Positions 1-5,492 of a DNA stretch of 5,492 nucleotides are shown piece after piece. The DNA comes from Acidisphaera sp035272265 (GTDB lineage: Bacteria > Pseudomonadota > Alphaproteobacteria > Acetobacterales > Acetobacteraceae). Every line of letters starts with the position of its first letter. The first letter of the stretch is position 1. The stretch is taken from NCBI GenBank assembly GCA_035272265.1, contig DATEQV010000195.1, forward strand, positions 1-5,492. Reading direction: 5' to 3'. Under the pieces are notes generated by a model. The model was not told the DNA's origin, did no database searches, and saw nothing but the letters and a program-made list of their open reading frames with translations. A program made the translations under genes and the position numbers.

Positions 1-16
1 CCTGTCGGAGTTAGCA
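1..16. repeat. Left terminal inverted repeat of the 132-bp element
   Basis: The first 13 bases match the reverse complement of 120-132 exactly. After a one-base gap, the next three (gca) match 116-118. The repeat starts at the first base of the window, so its outer limit cannot be seen. Confidence 0.6.
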
Positions 17-115
17 GTTTTGCGGATGAATATGTCGCCAACGGCCACCGGCGGATTCTCTTGTTGTGCAGAACCGCGAAGTATCGAAAGAAATCTCCGA
101 TTTGTTCGTGGTTTG

Positions 116-132
116 TGCTTAACTCCGACAGG
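116..132. repeat. Right terminal inverted repeat of the 132-bp element
   Basis: The inverted copy of positions 1-16 has one additional t. It contains the TAA stop (119-121 read on the minus strand) that ends the comEC reading frame, and it also encodes the last residues of that protein. Confidence 0.6.
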
Positions 133-1942
133 CTGCTAGGTCCGGCACCGCCCAGAGCTGCGCGAAGGCATCGCGCACGAAGTCCTGCGCGCCGCTGCCG
201 AACTCGGCATAGGCGCCGCCGGCCGCCCGCATCGCGATCAGGCGGGCGTCGGGCGAGACCAGCAGGTCCGGCGGCGGCGACATCGCGGGCGAGAGCAGGC
301 CGAGGGCCAGCGGCGCCAGCCCGGCCAGCCGCCAGCGCGTCCGCCAGATGCCGAGCCCCGCGATGCCGAGCGAGGTCGCCGCCAGCCCCCAGGCAGGCGG
401 GTGCGGCACCTGCCACGTCGCCTGCGGCAGCGCCGAGGCGGTGCGGCCGATCCACAGGATCACGTCGATCCCCCAGCCCATCGGCGCCAGCGCGAGGTGT
501 TCCAGGCCGAGCGGCATCAGCGCCAGCGACGCGAGGCCCCACGGCATCACCCAGGCCGCCGTGACCGGGACCGCGAAGACGTTCGACAGCACGAACCAGC
601 TCTGGATGCGGCCGAAATGGTAGGCGCCGTACGGGGCCGAGGCGGTGCCCGCCAGCACGCTGGTGAGCGCCAGCGCGACGACGTGCGATGCGATCCGCCG
701 ATGCCGGCTGCCTTCGCCGCGCAGCCGGCGCAACGGCTCGCGCAGCGCCTCGTAGCCGGCGATCAGCACCGCCGAGAAGCTCATCTGGAAGCTGACGCCC
801 CCGACCTCCCACGGGGCGAGCAGCAGGATCGTCGTCATCGCCAGGGCCAGTCCGCGCAGCGACAGCGCGCGCCGCCCGCTGACGACCGCGAGCATGAACA
901 GGCACGCCATGGCGAAGCTGCGCATGATCGGGATGTGCGCGCCGGTCAGCAGCATGTAGATGCCGCCCGCCGCGAGCGCGGCCAGGGCCGCGATCTCCTT
1001 GCACGGCCAGTGCAGCGCCGCGCGCTCCGAGAGCGCCAGCAGACCGCGCGTCAGGTCGAGGAACAGGCCCATGACGATGCCGATATGCAGCCCGGCGACC
1101 GCCAGCAGGTGGGCGAGGCCGGAGTTGCGGAAGGCGGCGCGGTCGGCGTCCGGGATCGACGTCGTGTTGCCGGTCAGCAGCGTCGCGGCAATCGGGCCGT
1201 CGCTTGGGTTCGAGGCGGCGAGAATGCGGGCAGCGATCCGGTCGCGCAGGCCGCGCAGCCACTCCGACAGACCGGAGTGGGGGGCGCCGGCGACACTCTC
1301 CGACAGGTCGAGGGCGACGCCGCTGCCGCCGAGGCCGGCGAAGAAGGCGTCGCGTTGCAGGTCCCAGGCCCCGGGATAGGCCGGCGGGGCGGGCGGGCGC
1401 AGCAGGGCGCGCAGGCGCACGGTCTCGCCGGGGTCGATCGGCCGCGCGTCGTTGGCGCGCAGGCGGATGTGGATCAGACGGGGCAGGGGTGGGGCGTCGG
1501 GCGCCAGCCGCACGTCCTCGAGCAGCAGGCGTCGCGCGCCGCCGGGCAGGATGTCGATCCCCCGCACCGCGCCGGTGACCGTGACCGCCCGATACGGCAG
1601 CAGCGGCGTCGCCGGCGCCCGCAGCGTGGCGACCTGGGCCGAAGCGAAACCCAGTGCCAGGGCCAGCGCCGCGAGGGCGGCCGCGCGGGCGATCCGTTGG
1701 CGCCACGCGAGCACGGTCAGGGCGAGGCAGGCCGCACCGGCGGCGGCGCCTGCCCAGGCCGGCGGCTCGGCGTGCAGGCCAAGATAGATGAGCACGCCGG
1801 CCGCCATGAACACCGGCAGCCAGATGCCGAACCGGCCCCGCTCGGCCTCCGGCAGGGCGCGCGCCCAGTCGGCGGCCGCTGCCCAGGCGGCGGCGAGAAG
1901 GTCGGGCAGGGCTGCGCGAACGGCGACATTGGTGCCGGACAT
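119..1942 (-). CDS. comEC: ComEC/Rec2-family competence protein, C-terminus truncated by an element
   Basis: This polytopic inner-membrane protein belongs to the ComEC/Rec2 family, which forms the channel that carries single-stranded DNA into the cytoplasm during transformation. The reading frame gives 607 residues from the ATG at 1942. Hydrophobic helices lie near residues 41-104, followed by a soluble region at about 110-230 resembling the N-terminal DUF4131 part. The Competence domain follows, with the hallmark [15 protein letters not shown] at about 274-288 and many further membrane segments to about 550. A proline-rich linker and a short soluble stretch (PPPDLLVS at about 556-563) then begin the usual C-terminal tail, but the frame runs into the inverted-repeat element and stops. 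About the last four residues and the stop codon come from that element. Relatives usually continue for several tens of residues, so the tail is probably lost while the channel core remains. In-frame starts further upstream exist (2086; also 2014, overlapping the gltX start), but they would overlap gltX. Family assignment is secure; function after truncation is uncertain. Confidence 0.88.
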   Translation of the reverse strand: MSGTNVAVRAALPDLLAAAWAAAADWARALPEAERGRFGIWLPVFMAAGVLIYLGLHAEPPAWAGAAAGAACLALTVLAWRQRIARAAALAALALALGFASAQVATLRAPATPLLPYRAVTVTGAVRGIDILPGGARRLLLEDVRLAPDAPPLPRLIHIRLRANDARPIDPGETVRLRALLRPPAPPAYPGAWDLQRDAFFAGLGGSGVALDLSESVAGAPHSGLSEWLRGLRDRIAARILAASNPSDGPIAATLLTGNTTSIPDADRAAFRNSGLAHLLAVAGLHIGIVMGLFLDLTRGLLALSERAALHWPCKEIAALAALAAGGIYMLLTGAHIPIMRSFAMACLFMLAVVSGRRALSLRGLALAMTTILLLAPWEVGGVSFQMSFSAVLIAGYEALREPLRRLRGEGSRHRRIASHVVALALTSVLAGTASAPYGAYHFGRIQSWFVLSNVFAVPVTAAWVMPWGLASLALMPLGLEHLALAPMGWGIDVILWIGRTASALPQATWQVPHPPAWGLAATSLGIAGLGIWRTRWRLAGLAPLALGLLSPAMSPPPDLLVSPDARLIAMRAAGGAYAEFGSGAQDFVRDAFAQLWAVPDLAACRS

Positions 1943-2012
1943 TATCAACCCAGGGTGGCAGAACGCCGCTTGCGCCTCAACACTCGCGAGGGGGCGTGAT
2001 AGAGGCCCGCGC
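1943..2012. promoter_or_regulatory. Divergent intergenic region between comEC and gltX
   Basis: These 70 bases must hold the leader regions for both genes if the chosen starts are right. For gltX there is a purine-rich agagg at 2001-2005, seven bases before the ATG, which is a reasonable ribosome-binding site. A ttgcgc at 1970-1975 could be a weak -35 element for gltX, but no good -10 partner is at standard spacing. No clear Shine-Dalgarno is visible ahead of the comEC ATG, and I see no convincing operator palindrome. Confidence 0.3.
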
Positions 2013-3398
2013 ATGGTTCGCACCCGCTTCGCCCCGAGCCCGACCGGCCTGCTGCACATCGGCGGCGCGCGGACGGCGCTGTTCAACTACCTGTTCGCCC
2101 GCCACTCCGGCGGCCAGTTCCTGCTGCGGATCGAGGACACGGACCGCGCCCGCAGCACCGAGGCGGCCGTGCGGGTGATCCTGGAGGGCCTCGACTGGCT
2201 CGGGCTGCGGGCGGACGAGGAGCCGGTGTTCCAGTCGACGCGGGAGGCCCGGCACCGGGAGGTGGCGGAGGCGCTGCTGGCGGCGGGGGCGGCGTATCGC
2301 GCCTACGATACGCCCGAGGAGCTGGCGGCGATGCGCGCGCAGGCCGAAGCCGAGCGCCGGCCGATCCGCTACGACGGGCGCTGGCGCGACCGCGATCCGG
2401 GCGACGCGCCGGCGGGGGTGGCGCCGGTGATCCGGCTGAAGGCGCCGCGCGACGGCGACACCGTCGTGCGCGACCTAGTGCAGGGCGAGGTGCGCGTCGC
2501 CGATGCCGAGCTGGACGACATGATCATCCTGCGCAGCGACGGCACGCCGACCTACCTGCACGCCGTCGTCGTCGACGACCACGACATGGGGATCACCCAT
2601 GTGATCCGCGGCGACGACCACCTGACCAACACGTTCCGCCAGCTGATGGTCTATCGCGCGATGGGCTGGGAGACGCCGGCGTTCGCGCACGTGCCGCTGA
2701 TCCACGGCGCGGACGGGGCGAAGCTGTCCAAGCGCCATGGCGCGGTCAGCGTGCTCGAGTTCCGCGAACAGGGCTACCTGCCCGAGGCGCTGTGCAACTA
2801 CCTGCTGCGGCTCGGCTGGGGGCATGGCGACGTGGAGGTGATCGGGCGCGACGAGGCGATCGTGCTGTTCGACATCGAGGATGTCGGGCGGGCGGCGGCG
2901 CGGATGGACTACGCCAAGCTGACGCATATCAACGGCGTGTGGCTGCGCGCGGCGGACGACGACCGGCTGACCGCGGAGGTGCTGCGGCGGCTCGGCCTGC
3001 CCGAGGCCGGCACGGCGGCGGCGCGGGTGCGCGTGCTGATGCCGGCGCTGAAGGAGCGCGCGAAGACGCTGGTGGAATTGGCCGAGAGTGCCGCCTTCCT
3101 GGCGCGCTCCGCCCCGCTGCCGTTCGAGCCGAAGGCGGCGGCCCTGCTGACCGAGGACGCGAAGTCGCTGCTGCACGAGCTGGCGGCGCTGCTGGCCGGG
3201 ACGCCGTTCGAGAAGGAGGCGCTGGACGGCGCGCTGCGTGGGTTCGCCGAGCGGACGGGGCGCAAGCTCGGCCAAGTGGCGCAGCCGCTGCGCGCGGCGC
3301 TCACCGGCAGCACGGTCAGCCCGCCGATCGACGCCACGCTGACGGCGCTGGGGCGGGAGGAAAGCTTGGCCCGGATCAACGCGGCGGTGGCGGGCTAG
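2013..3398 (+). CDS. gltX: Glutamate--tRNA ligase (GluRS, class I)
   Basis: This cytosolic enzyme attaches glutamate to its tRNA using ATP. In bacteria lacking GlnRS, a GluRS can also mischarge tRNA-Gln ahead of GatCAB amidation. The protein has 461 residues, a usual bacterial length. The N-terminal signature [19 protein letters not shown] (5-23) holds the HIGH-type motif HIGG at 15-18, and KLSKR at 237-241 is the second ATP-binding signature. RIEDTD at 39-44 and the RGDDHLTNT block at 199-207 are typical catalytic-core segments. The C-terminal helical anticodon-binding domain ends with the familiar [16 protein letters not shown] stretch (418-433). The ATG at 2013 is chosen because the signature begins immediately after it and agagg lies seven bases upstream; an open frame extends back to 1788 but lacks family similarity. 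The cysteines of the E. coli-type zinc site are absent: the only Cys is at 261. Many alphaproteobacteria carry two gltX copies, and which paralogue this is cannot be settled here. Confidence 0.97.
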   Translation: MVRTRFAPSPTGLLHIGGARTALFNYLFARHSGGQFLLRIEDTDRARSTEAAVRVILEGLDWLGLRADEEPVFQSTREARHREVAEALLAAGAAYRAYDTPEELAAMRAQAEAERRPIRYDGRWRDRDPGDAPAGVAPVIRLKAPRDGDTVVRDLVQGEVRVADAELDDMIILRSDGTPTYLHAVVVDDHDMGITHVIRGDDHLTNTFRQLMVYRAMGWETPAFAHVPLIHGADGAKLSKRHGAVSVLEFREQGYLPEALCNYLLRLGWGHGDVEVIGRDEAIVLFDIEDVGRAAARMDYAKLTHINGVWLRAADDDRLTAEVLRRLGLPEAGTAAARVRVLMPALKERAKTLVELAESAAFLARSAPLPFEPKAAALLTEDAKSLLHELAALLAGTPFEKEALDGALRGFAERTGRKLGQVAQPLRAALTGSTVSPPIDATLTALGREESLARINAAVAG

Positions 3399-3419
3399 GA
3401 AACGGCAGTCACGGCGGAG

Positions 3420-3448
3420 TTGAAACGGCTCCAGATTGACGCCATACC
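3420..3448 (+). promoter_or_regulatory. Candidate promoter of the toxin-antitoxin operon
   Basis: A ttgaaa (3420-3425) differs by one base from the TTGACA -35 consensus. With a 17-base spacer it is followed by catacc (3443-3448), a weak -10 match of three of six. Transcription would begin near 3455, just ahead of the antitoxin ATG at 3473. An eight-base perfect palindrome, cggatccg (3448-3455), sits right at the expected start site. It would be a natural place for the ribbon-helix-helix antitoxin to bind for autorepression. Promoter and operator are both inferred from pattern only. Confidence 0.35.
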
Positions 3449-3458
3449 GGATCCGCTG
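3435..3458 (+). repeat. Direct repeat, copy 1, upstream of the toxin-antitoxin genes
   Basis: The copy consists of attgacgcca, six variable bases, then atccgctg. The copy at 4093-4116 has the same two blocks at the same spacing, giving 20 of 24 identical bases. Weaker similarity (caag, gcc and a start codon) seems to continue on both sides as far as the antitoxin ATG and the pyrB GTG. Copy 1 overlaps the candidate promoter and operator of the cassette. Confidence 0.6.
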
Positions 3459-3459
3459 T

Positions 3460-3463
3460 GGAG
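3460..3463 (+). promoter_or_regulatory. Ribosome-binding site deciding the antitoxin start
   Basis: The sequence ggag lies nine bases before the ATG at 3473. This supports that start over the in-frame GTG at 3458, which would begin before the site and add five residues not expected in the family. Confidence 0.5.
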
Positions 3464-3472
3464 CAAGTTGCC

Positions 3473-3730
3473 ATGCCCGTCAACATTTCGATCAAGAACG
3501 TGCCCGACTACATCGTCGAGCGGCTGCGCAAGCGCGCGGCCCTCAACCACCGCTCTCTGCAGGGAGAGCTGATGGCCCTTCTTGAGCGCACCGTCGGGCC
3601 CGAAAAGCGGATCACGGTTGCCGAATTAATCGATCACGCCCGCCGTCTCGGCCTGCAAACGCCTGCCGAATCAGTCGACATGATCAGGGAGGATCGGGAT
3701 ACCGATCATGGCCGATCAGAGCGTGATTGA
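3473..3730 (+). CDS. FitA/VapB-like ribbon-helix-helix antitoxin
   Basis: This is probably the antitoxin of a type II toxin-antitoxin pair. It is 85 residues from the ATG at 3473. The first 40 or so residues fit a ribbon-helix-helix DNA-binding domain: a short beta strand (VNISIKNVP, residues 3-11) is followed by two helices containing RLRKRAALNHRSLQGELMALLE. Such proteins dimerise, bind their own promoter and repress it. The C-terminal part, with the acidic and basic stretch ESVDMIREDRD, resembles the tails by which FitA-like antitoxins occupy the PIN-domain active site. Its last 23 bases overlap the toxin gene in another frame, implying translational coupling. Base composition is clearly less GC-rich than gltX (roughly 60% by hand count), consistent with acquisition by transfer. 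Family assignment is good; the exact subfamily name is less certain. Confidence 0.88.
   Translation: MPVNISIKNVPDYIVERLRKRAALNHRSLQGELMALLERTVGPEKRITVAELIDHARRLGLQTPAESVDMIREDRDTDHGRSERD
3686..3699 (+). promoter_or_regulatory. Ribosome-binding region of the PIN toxin inside the antitoxin gene
   Basis: Two purine-rich stretches precede the toxin ATG at 3708: a strong agggagg (3686-3692), 15 bases away and further than usual, and a weaker cggga (3695-3699), eight bases away. Both lie in the antitoxin coding sequence, so toxin synthesis is probably coupled to antitoxin translation. Confidence 0.4.
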
Positions 3731-4097
3731 TGCGTCAGCGCTTGCAGCGGCGACCTTTCGCGAACCGGCAGCCGAGCAGGTTCGGATGATGACGGCAGGT
3801 CGCGAGTTGATCGCTCCCGATCTCCTCTTCCACGAAATCGGCAACGTTTGCGTCAAGAAGATACGTCGACAGCCGGAGCGCGAGGCCGAGCTGATCGAGA
3901 TGTACGAGCTTGCGTTCGATCTCAACATTCAATCGTCAGCCGTCGACCATCACGCAGCCATGCGTCTGGCGATCGAGTACGGGTTGAGCGCCTACGACGC
4001 GAGCTACCTATGGCTTGCGATCGAACTCGGCGTCGACCTCATCACGCTCGATCGAAGGCTCCAACAGGCGTTCGAGACTGCGTCACGCCGCCATTGA
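3708..4097 (+). CDS. VapC/FitB-like PIN-domain ribonuclease toxin
   Basis: This 129-residue protein is a single PIN domain, the fold of VapC/FitB toxins, which are magnesium-dependent ribonucleases that cut RNA (often tRNA or rRNA in studied members) when the antitoxin is degraded. The conserved acidic residues are all present: D8 in VIDASAL, E43 in [10 protein letters not shown]97 in [12 protein letters not shown] and D115 in LITLDRRL. The catalytic site therefore looks intact and there is no frameshift. The ATG at 3708 lies inside the end of the antitoxin gene, the normal antitoxin-first order. The last codon and TGA stop fall within a direct repeat (4093-4116) also found upstream of the antitoxin, so the end of this gene coincides with the edge of the cassette. 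Its RNA target cannot be predicted from sequence. Confidence 0.92.
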   Translation: MADQSVIDASALAAATFREPAAEQVRMMTAGRELIAPDLLFHEIGNVCVKKIRRQPEREAELIEMYELAFDLNIQSSAVDHHAAMRLAIEYGLSAYDASYLWLAIELGVDLITLDRRLQQAFETASRRH

Positions 4098-4116
4098 CGC
4101 CAGCCCCAATCCGCTG
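4093..4116 (+). repeat. Direct repeat, copy 2, at the toxin end and in the pyrB leader
   Basis: This second copy of the 24-base repeat lies exactly 658 bases after copy 1, and only the middle six bases differ appreciably. It supplies the last base(s) of the toxin's final codon region and its TGA stop (4095-4097), then runs to 12 bases before the GTG of pyrB. Read in the pyrB frame it would encode IDASPNPL; the corresponding frame of copy 1 gives IDAIPDPL. Confidence 0.6.
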
Positions 4117-4128
4117 CCACCAAGCGCC

Positions 4129-5061
4129 GTGTTCTACCGCCAGAAGCACCTGCTGAAGATCGAGGGGCTGCATCCGCCGGAGATCGCGCATCTGCTCGAC
4201 CTCGCGGAGAGCTACGTGCTGCTCAACCGCTCGGGCAAGACGCAGCGCGACCTGCTGCGCGGGCGCACGCTGATCAACCTGTTCTTCGAGGACAGCACCC
4301 GCACGCGCACCAGCTTCGAACTCGCCGGCAAGCGGCTCGGCGCGGACGTGCTCAACATGTCGGTCTCCACCAGCAGCGTGAACAAGGGCGAGACGCTGCT
4401 CGACACCGCGGCCACGCTCAACGCCATGCAGTGCGACCTGCTGGTGGTGCGGCACGACCAGTCCGGGGCACCCGCGCTGCTCGCGCAGAAGGTGGACGCG
4501 GCGGTGATCAACGCGGGCGACGGCACGCACGAGCATCCGACGCAGGCGCTGCTGGACGCGCTGACGATCCGCAGGCGCAAGGGACGACTGGAGAGCCTGA
4601 CCGTCGCGATCTGCGGCGACATCGGCCACAGCCGGGTGGCGCGCTCGAACATCCACCTGCTGACGACGATGGGCAGCCGCGTGCGCGTCGTCGGGCCGCC
4701 GACGCTGATCCCGGCCGAGGCCGAGGCGCTCGGCGTGGAGGTGCATCACGACATGGCGACGGGATTGAAGGATGCCGACGTCGTGATGATGCTGCGCCTG
4801 CAGAAGGAGCGTATGACCCGGGGCCTCGTGCCGAGCGCCCGCGAATATTTCCGCTTCTACGGATTGGACGCCGGCAAGCTCGCGGCTGCGCGCCCGGACG
4901 CGATCGTGATGCATCCCGGCCCGATGAACCGCGGCGTCGAGATCGACAGCGAGGTCGCCGACGATCCGCAGCGCAGCGTCATCAAGGAGCAGGTCGAGAT
5001 GGGGGTCGCGGTGCGGATGGCGGTGCTGGATACGCTGTCGCGCGGGCCGCGCAACGCGTGA
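4129..5061 (+). CDS. pyrB: Aspartate carbamoyltransferase, catalytic chain
   Basis: PyrB condenses carbamoyl phosphate with aspartate to N-carbamoyl-aspartate, the first committed step of pyrimidine synthesis, in the cytosol as a catalytic trimer. The 310 residues from the GTG at 4129 match the usual length of about 310. The carbamoyl-phosphate loop [13 protein letters not shown] is at 52-64, the SSVNKGET loop at 82-89 supplies the lysine reaching the neighbouring subunit's site, HPTQ is at 136-139, the aspartate-binding RLQKER is at 223-228, and MHPGPMNRG is at 261-269. No regulatory pyrI is seen. The GTG is chosen because the conserved region starts just after it and no other ATG, GTG or TTG lies in frame after the toxin stop; the nearest upstream candidate, TTG at 4015, is deep inside the toxin gene. 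No Shine-Dalgarno precedes the GTG, so it may depend on reinitiation after the toxin stop 31 bases upstream, or the start may be disturbed. Confidence 0.96.
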   Translation: MFYRQKHLLKIEGLHPPEIAHLLDLAESYVLLNRSGKTQRDLLRGRTLINLFFEDSTRTRTSFELAGKRLGADVLNMSVSTSSVNKGETLLDTAATLNAMQCDLLVVRHDQSGAPALLAQKVDAAVINAGDGTHEHPTQALLDALTIRRRKGRLESLTVAICGDIGHSRVARSNIHLLTTMGSRVRVVGPPTLIPAEAEALGVEVHHDMATGLKDADVVMMLRLQKERMTRGLVPSAREYFRFYGLDAGKLAAARPDAIVMHPGPMNRGVEIDSEVADDPQRSVIKEQVEMGVAVRMAVLDTLSRGPRNA

Positions 5062-5492
5062 GAGCCGTCGTCCTCGCTGTGCTGCTGGCGCTCGCGGCGC
5101 TGGGTTCCGCGCGGGCCGAGGAACCGGCCGGCGGACCGCCGCCGGTGGCGGCGCCCATGTCGTGGGACGAGCGGCAGGCCGCCGAGTGCAACGCCGCCAT
5201 CGCCGGGGCCGAGGCGGCGTACGACATTCCGCACGGGCTGCTGCACTCGATCGCGATGGTCGAGAGCGGCCGCCCGATCAGCGCGCTGGGCGACGTGCGG
5301 CCCTGGCCTTGGACGATCAACGCCGACGGCGACGGATATTTCCTGCAAAGCAAGGCGGCGGCGCTCGCCTGGATGAAGCTCGCGTTCGCCCGCGGCGTGC
5401 GGTTCACCGATGTCGGCTGCATGCAGGTCAACCTGCAATACCATCCGCATGCCTTCGCCTTGCTGGACGAGGCGTTCGATCCGGTGGCGAAC
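5058..5492 (+). CDS. Exported lytic transglycosylase (SLT-type), 3' end outside the window
   Basis: Translation from GTG 5058 stays open to the window edge (145 residues). Residues 1-20 form a typical signal peptide: Met-Arg, then a leucine/alanine-rich core, then a likely cleavage after SARA. The mature part, expected in the periplasm, shows helices around [19 protein letters not shown] (53-71), whose glutamate E69 fits the catalytic acid of SLT-type lytic transglycosylases. [13 protein letters not shown] (118-130) corresponds to the family's GxMQ-N motif. These enzymes cleave the MurNAc-GlcNAc bond of peptidoglycan, producing anhydro-muropeptides. The GTG overlaps the pyrB TGA as gtga (5058-5061), so the two are probably translationally coupled. 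The stretch [19 protein letters not shown] (81-99) is a substrate-lobe segment I recall from alphaproteobacterial members. The specific role (general turnover, or opening the wall for a secretion or flagellar apparatus) cannot be told from this fragment. Confidence 0.88.
   Translation, partial: MRAVVLAVLLALAALGSARAEEPAGGPPPVAAPMSWDERQAAECNAAIAGAEAAYDIPHGLLHSIAMVESGRPISALGDVRPWPWTINADGDGYFLQSKAAALAWMKLAFARGVRFTDVGCMQVNLQYHPHAFALLDEAFDPVAN

Larger units (their letters stand above)
1..132. mobile_element. Short MITE-like element or IS remnant with terminal inverted repeats
   Basis: A 132-base segment begins with cctgtcggagttagca and ends with tgcttaactccgacagg, which are inverted copies of each other apart from one extra base. 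The interior carries no convincing gene and is about half GC by hand count, against roughly three-quarters GC in the adjacent comEC. It is too short to encode a transposase, so a non-autonomous miniature element or a deleted insertion sequence fits best. The true ends are uncertain. The left end coincides with the window edge, and the right repeat could continue a few bases to position 135, where the palindrome CTAG (136-139) might be a target-site copy. I cannot name the transposon family. The element interrupts the 3' end of comEC. Confidence 0.6.

Noticed and set aside
61..564. Plus-strand open frame starting inside the left element
   Set aside because: It is a low-complexity Arg/Pro/Ala translation antisense to comEC that starts in the element by chance. 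It is not a transposase.
401..1999. Long plus-strand open frame (532 residues) opposite comEC
   Set aside because: It is rich in Arg, Gln, Ala and Gly with no family motif, typical of an antisense shadow in high-GC DNA. The minus strand encodes clear ComEC motifs over the same bases.
2475..3275. Minus-strand open frame opposite gltX
   Set aside because: It has an Arg/Gln/His-rich composition without motifs, and the plus strand carries an intact gltX with conserved signatures.
3399..3434. Possible intrinsic terminator after gltX
   Set aside because: Only a four- to five-base stem (ggag with ctcc) can be drawn, with no following run of T, so it does not support a terminator call.
4015..4128. 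TTG at 4015 as the pyrB start
   Set aside because: It would add 38 residues translated out of frame across the toxin gene, with no family similarity. The GTG at 4129 gives the normal length.
4042..4914. Minus-strand open frame opposite pyrB
   Set aside because: It is antisense to strongly conserved PyrB motifs, with a shadow-like composition.
4857..5450. Minus-strand open frames opposite the pyrB end and the transglycosylase
   Set aside because: They are His/Arg/Pro-rich with no recognisable family. The plus-strand frame from 5058 has a signal peptide and transglycosylase motifs.

Overview
This window looks like chromosomal DNA from a high-GC alphaproteobacterium, probably in or near the Rhodospirillales/Acetobacteraceae. 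That placement rests on the G/C-rich codon use of the housekeeping genes (hand-counted lines of gltX reach the high 70s in %GC), on the divergent comEC/gltX pair, and on the style of the PyrB and transglycosylase proteins. It is an inference from memory of these families, not a database result.

Layout. Positions 1-132 are a short, non-coding, GC-poorer segment with imperfect terminal inverted repeats, resembling a MITE or an insertion-sequence remnant. It abuts the 3' end of a comEC (DNA-uptake channel) gene on the minus strand (1942 down to 119). The last codons and the stop codon of that gene are supplied by the element, so ComEC appears to have lost its C-terminal tail. A 70-bp divergent intergenic region separates comEC from gltX (glutamyl-tRNA synthetase, 2013-3398, plus strand). 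Next comes a type II toxin-antitoxin pair: a FitA/VapB-like ribbon-helix-helix antitoxin (3473-3730) and a VapC-like PIN-domain ribonuclease (3708-4097), overlapping by 23 bases. After it come pyrB (aspartate carbamoyltransferase, GTG start at 4129, stop at 5061) and, overlapping the pyrB stop by four bases, the start of an exported lytic transglycosylase (5058 to the window end, incomplete).

How it fits together. The backbone is housekeeping: DNA uptake, glutamate charging of tRNA, the first committed pyrimidine step and cell-wall turnover. Two pieces look acquired: the small inverted-repeat element at the left edge and the toxin-antitoxin cassette. The cassette has a lower GC content (roughly 60% by hand count) and is bracketed by a pair of 24-bp direct repeats (20/24 identical, 3435-3458 and 4093-4116), one just ahead of the antitoxin and one spanning the toxin stop codon and the pyrB leader. 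This is the most interesting structure here. It suggests that the cassette entered by a repeat-mediated or duplication event directly upstream of pyrB, which now lies 31 bases behind the toxin with a GTG start and no clear ribosome-binding site. No RNA genes, CRISPR arrays or convincing intrinsic terminators were seen.
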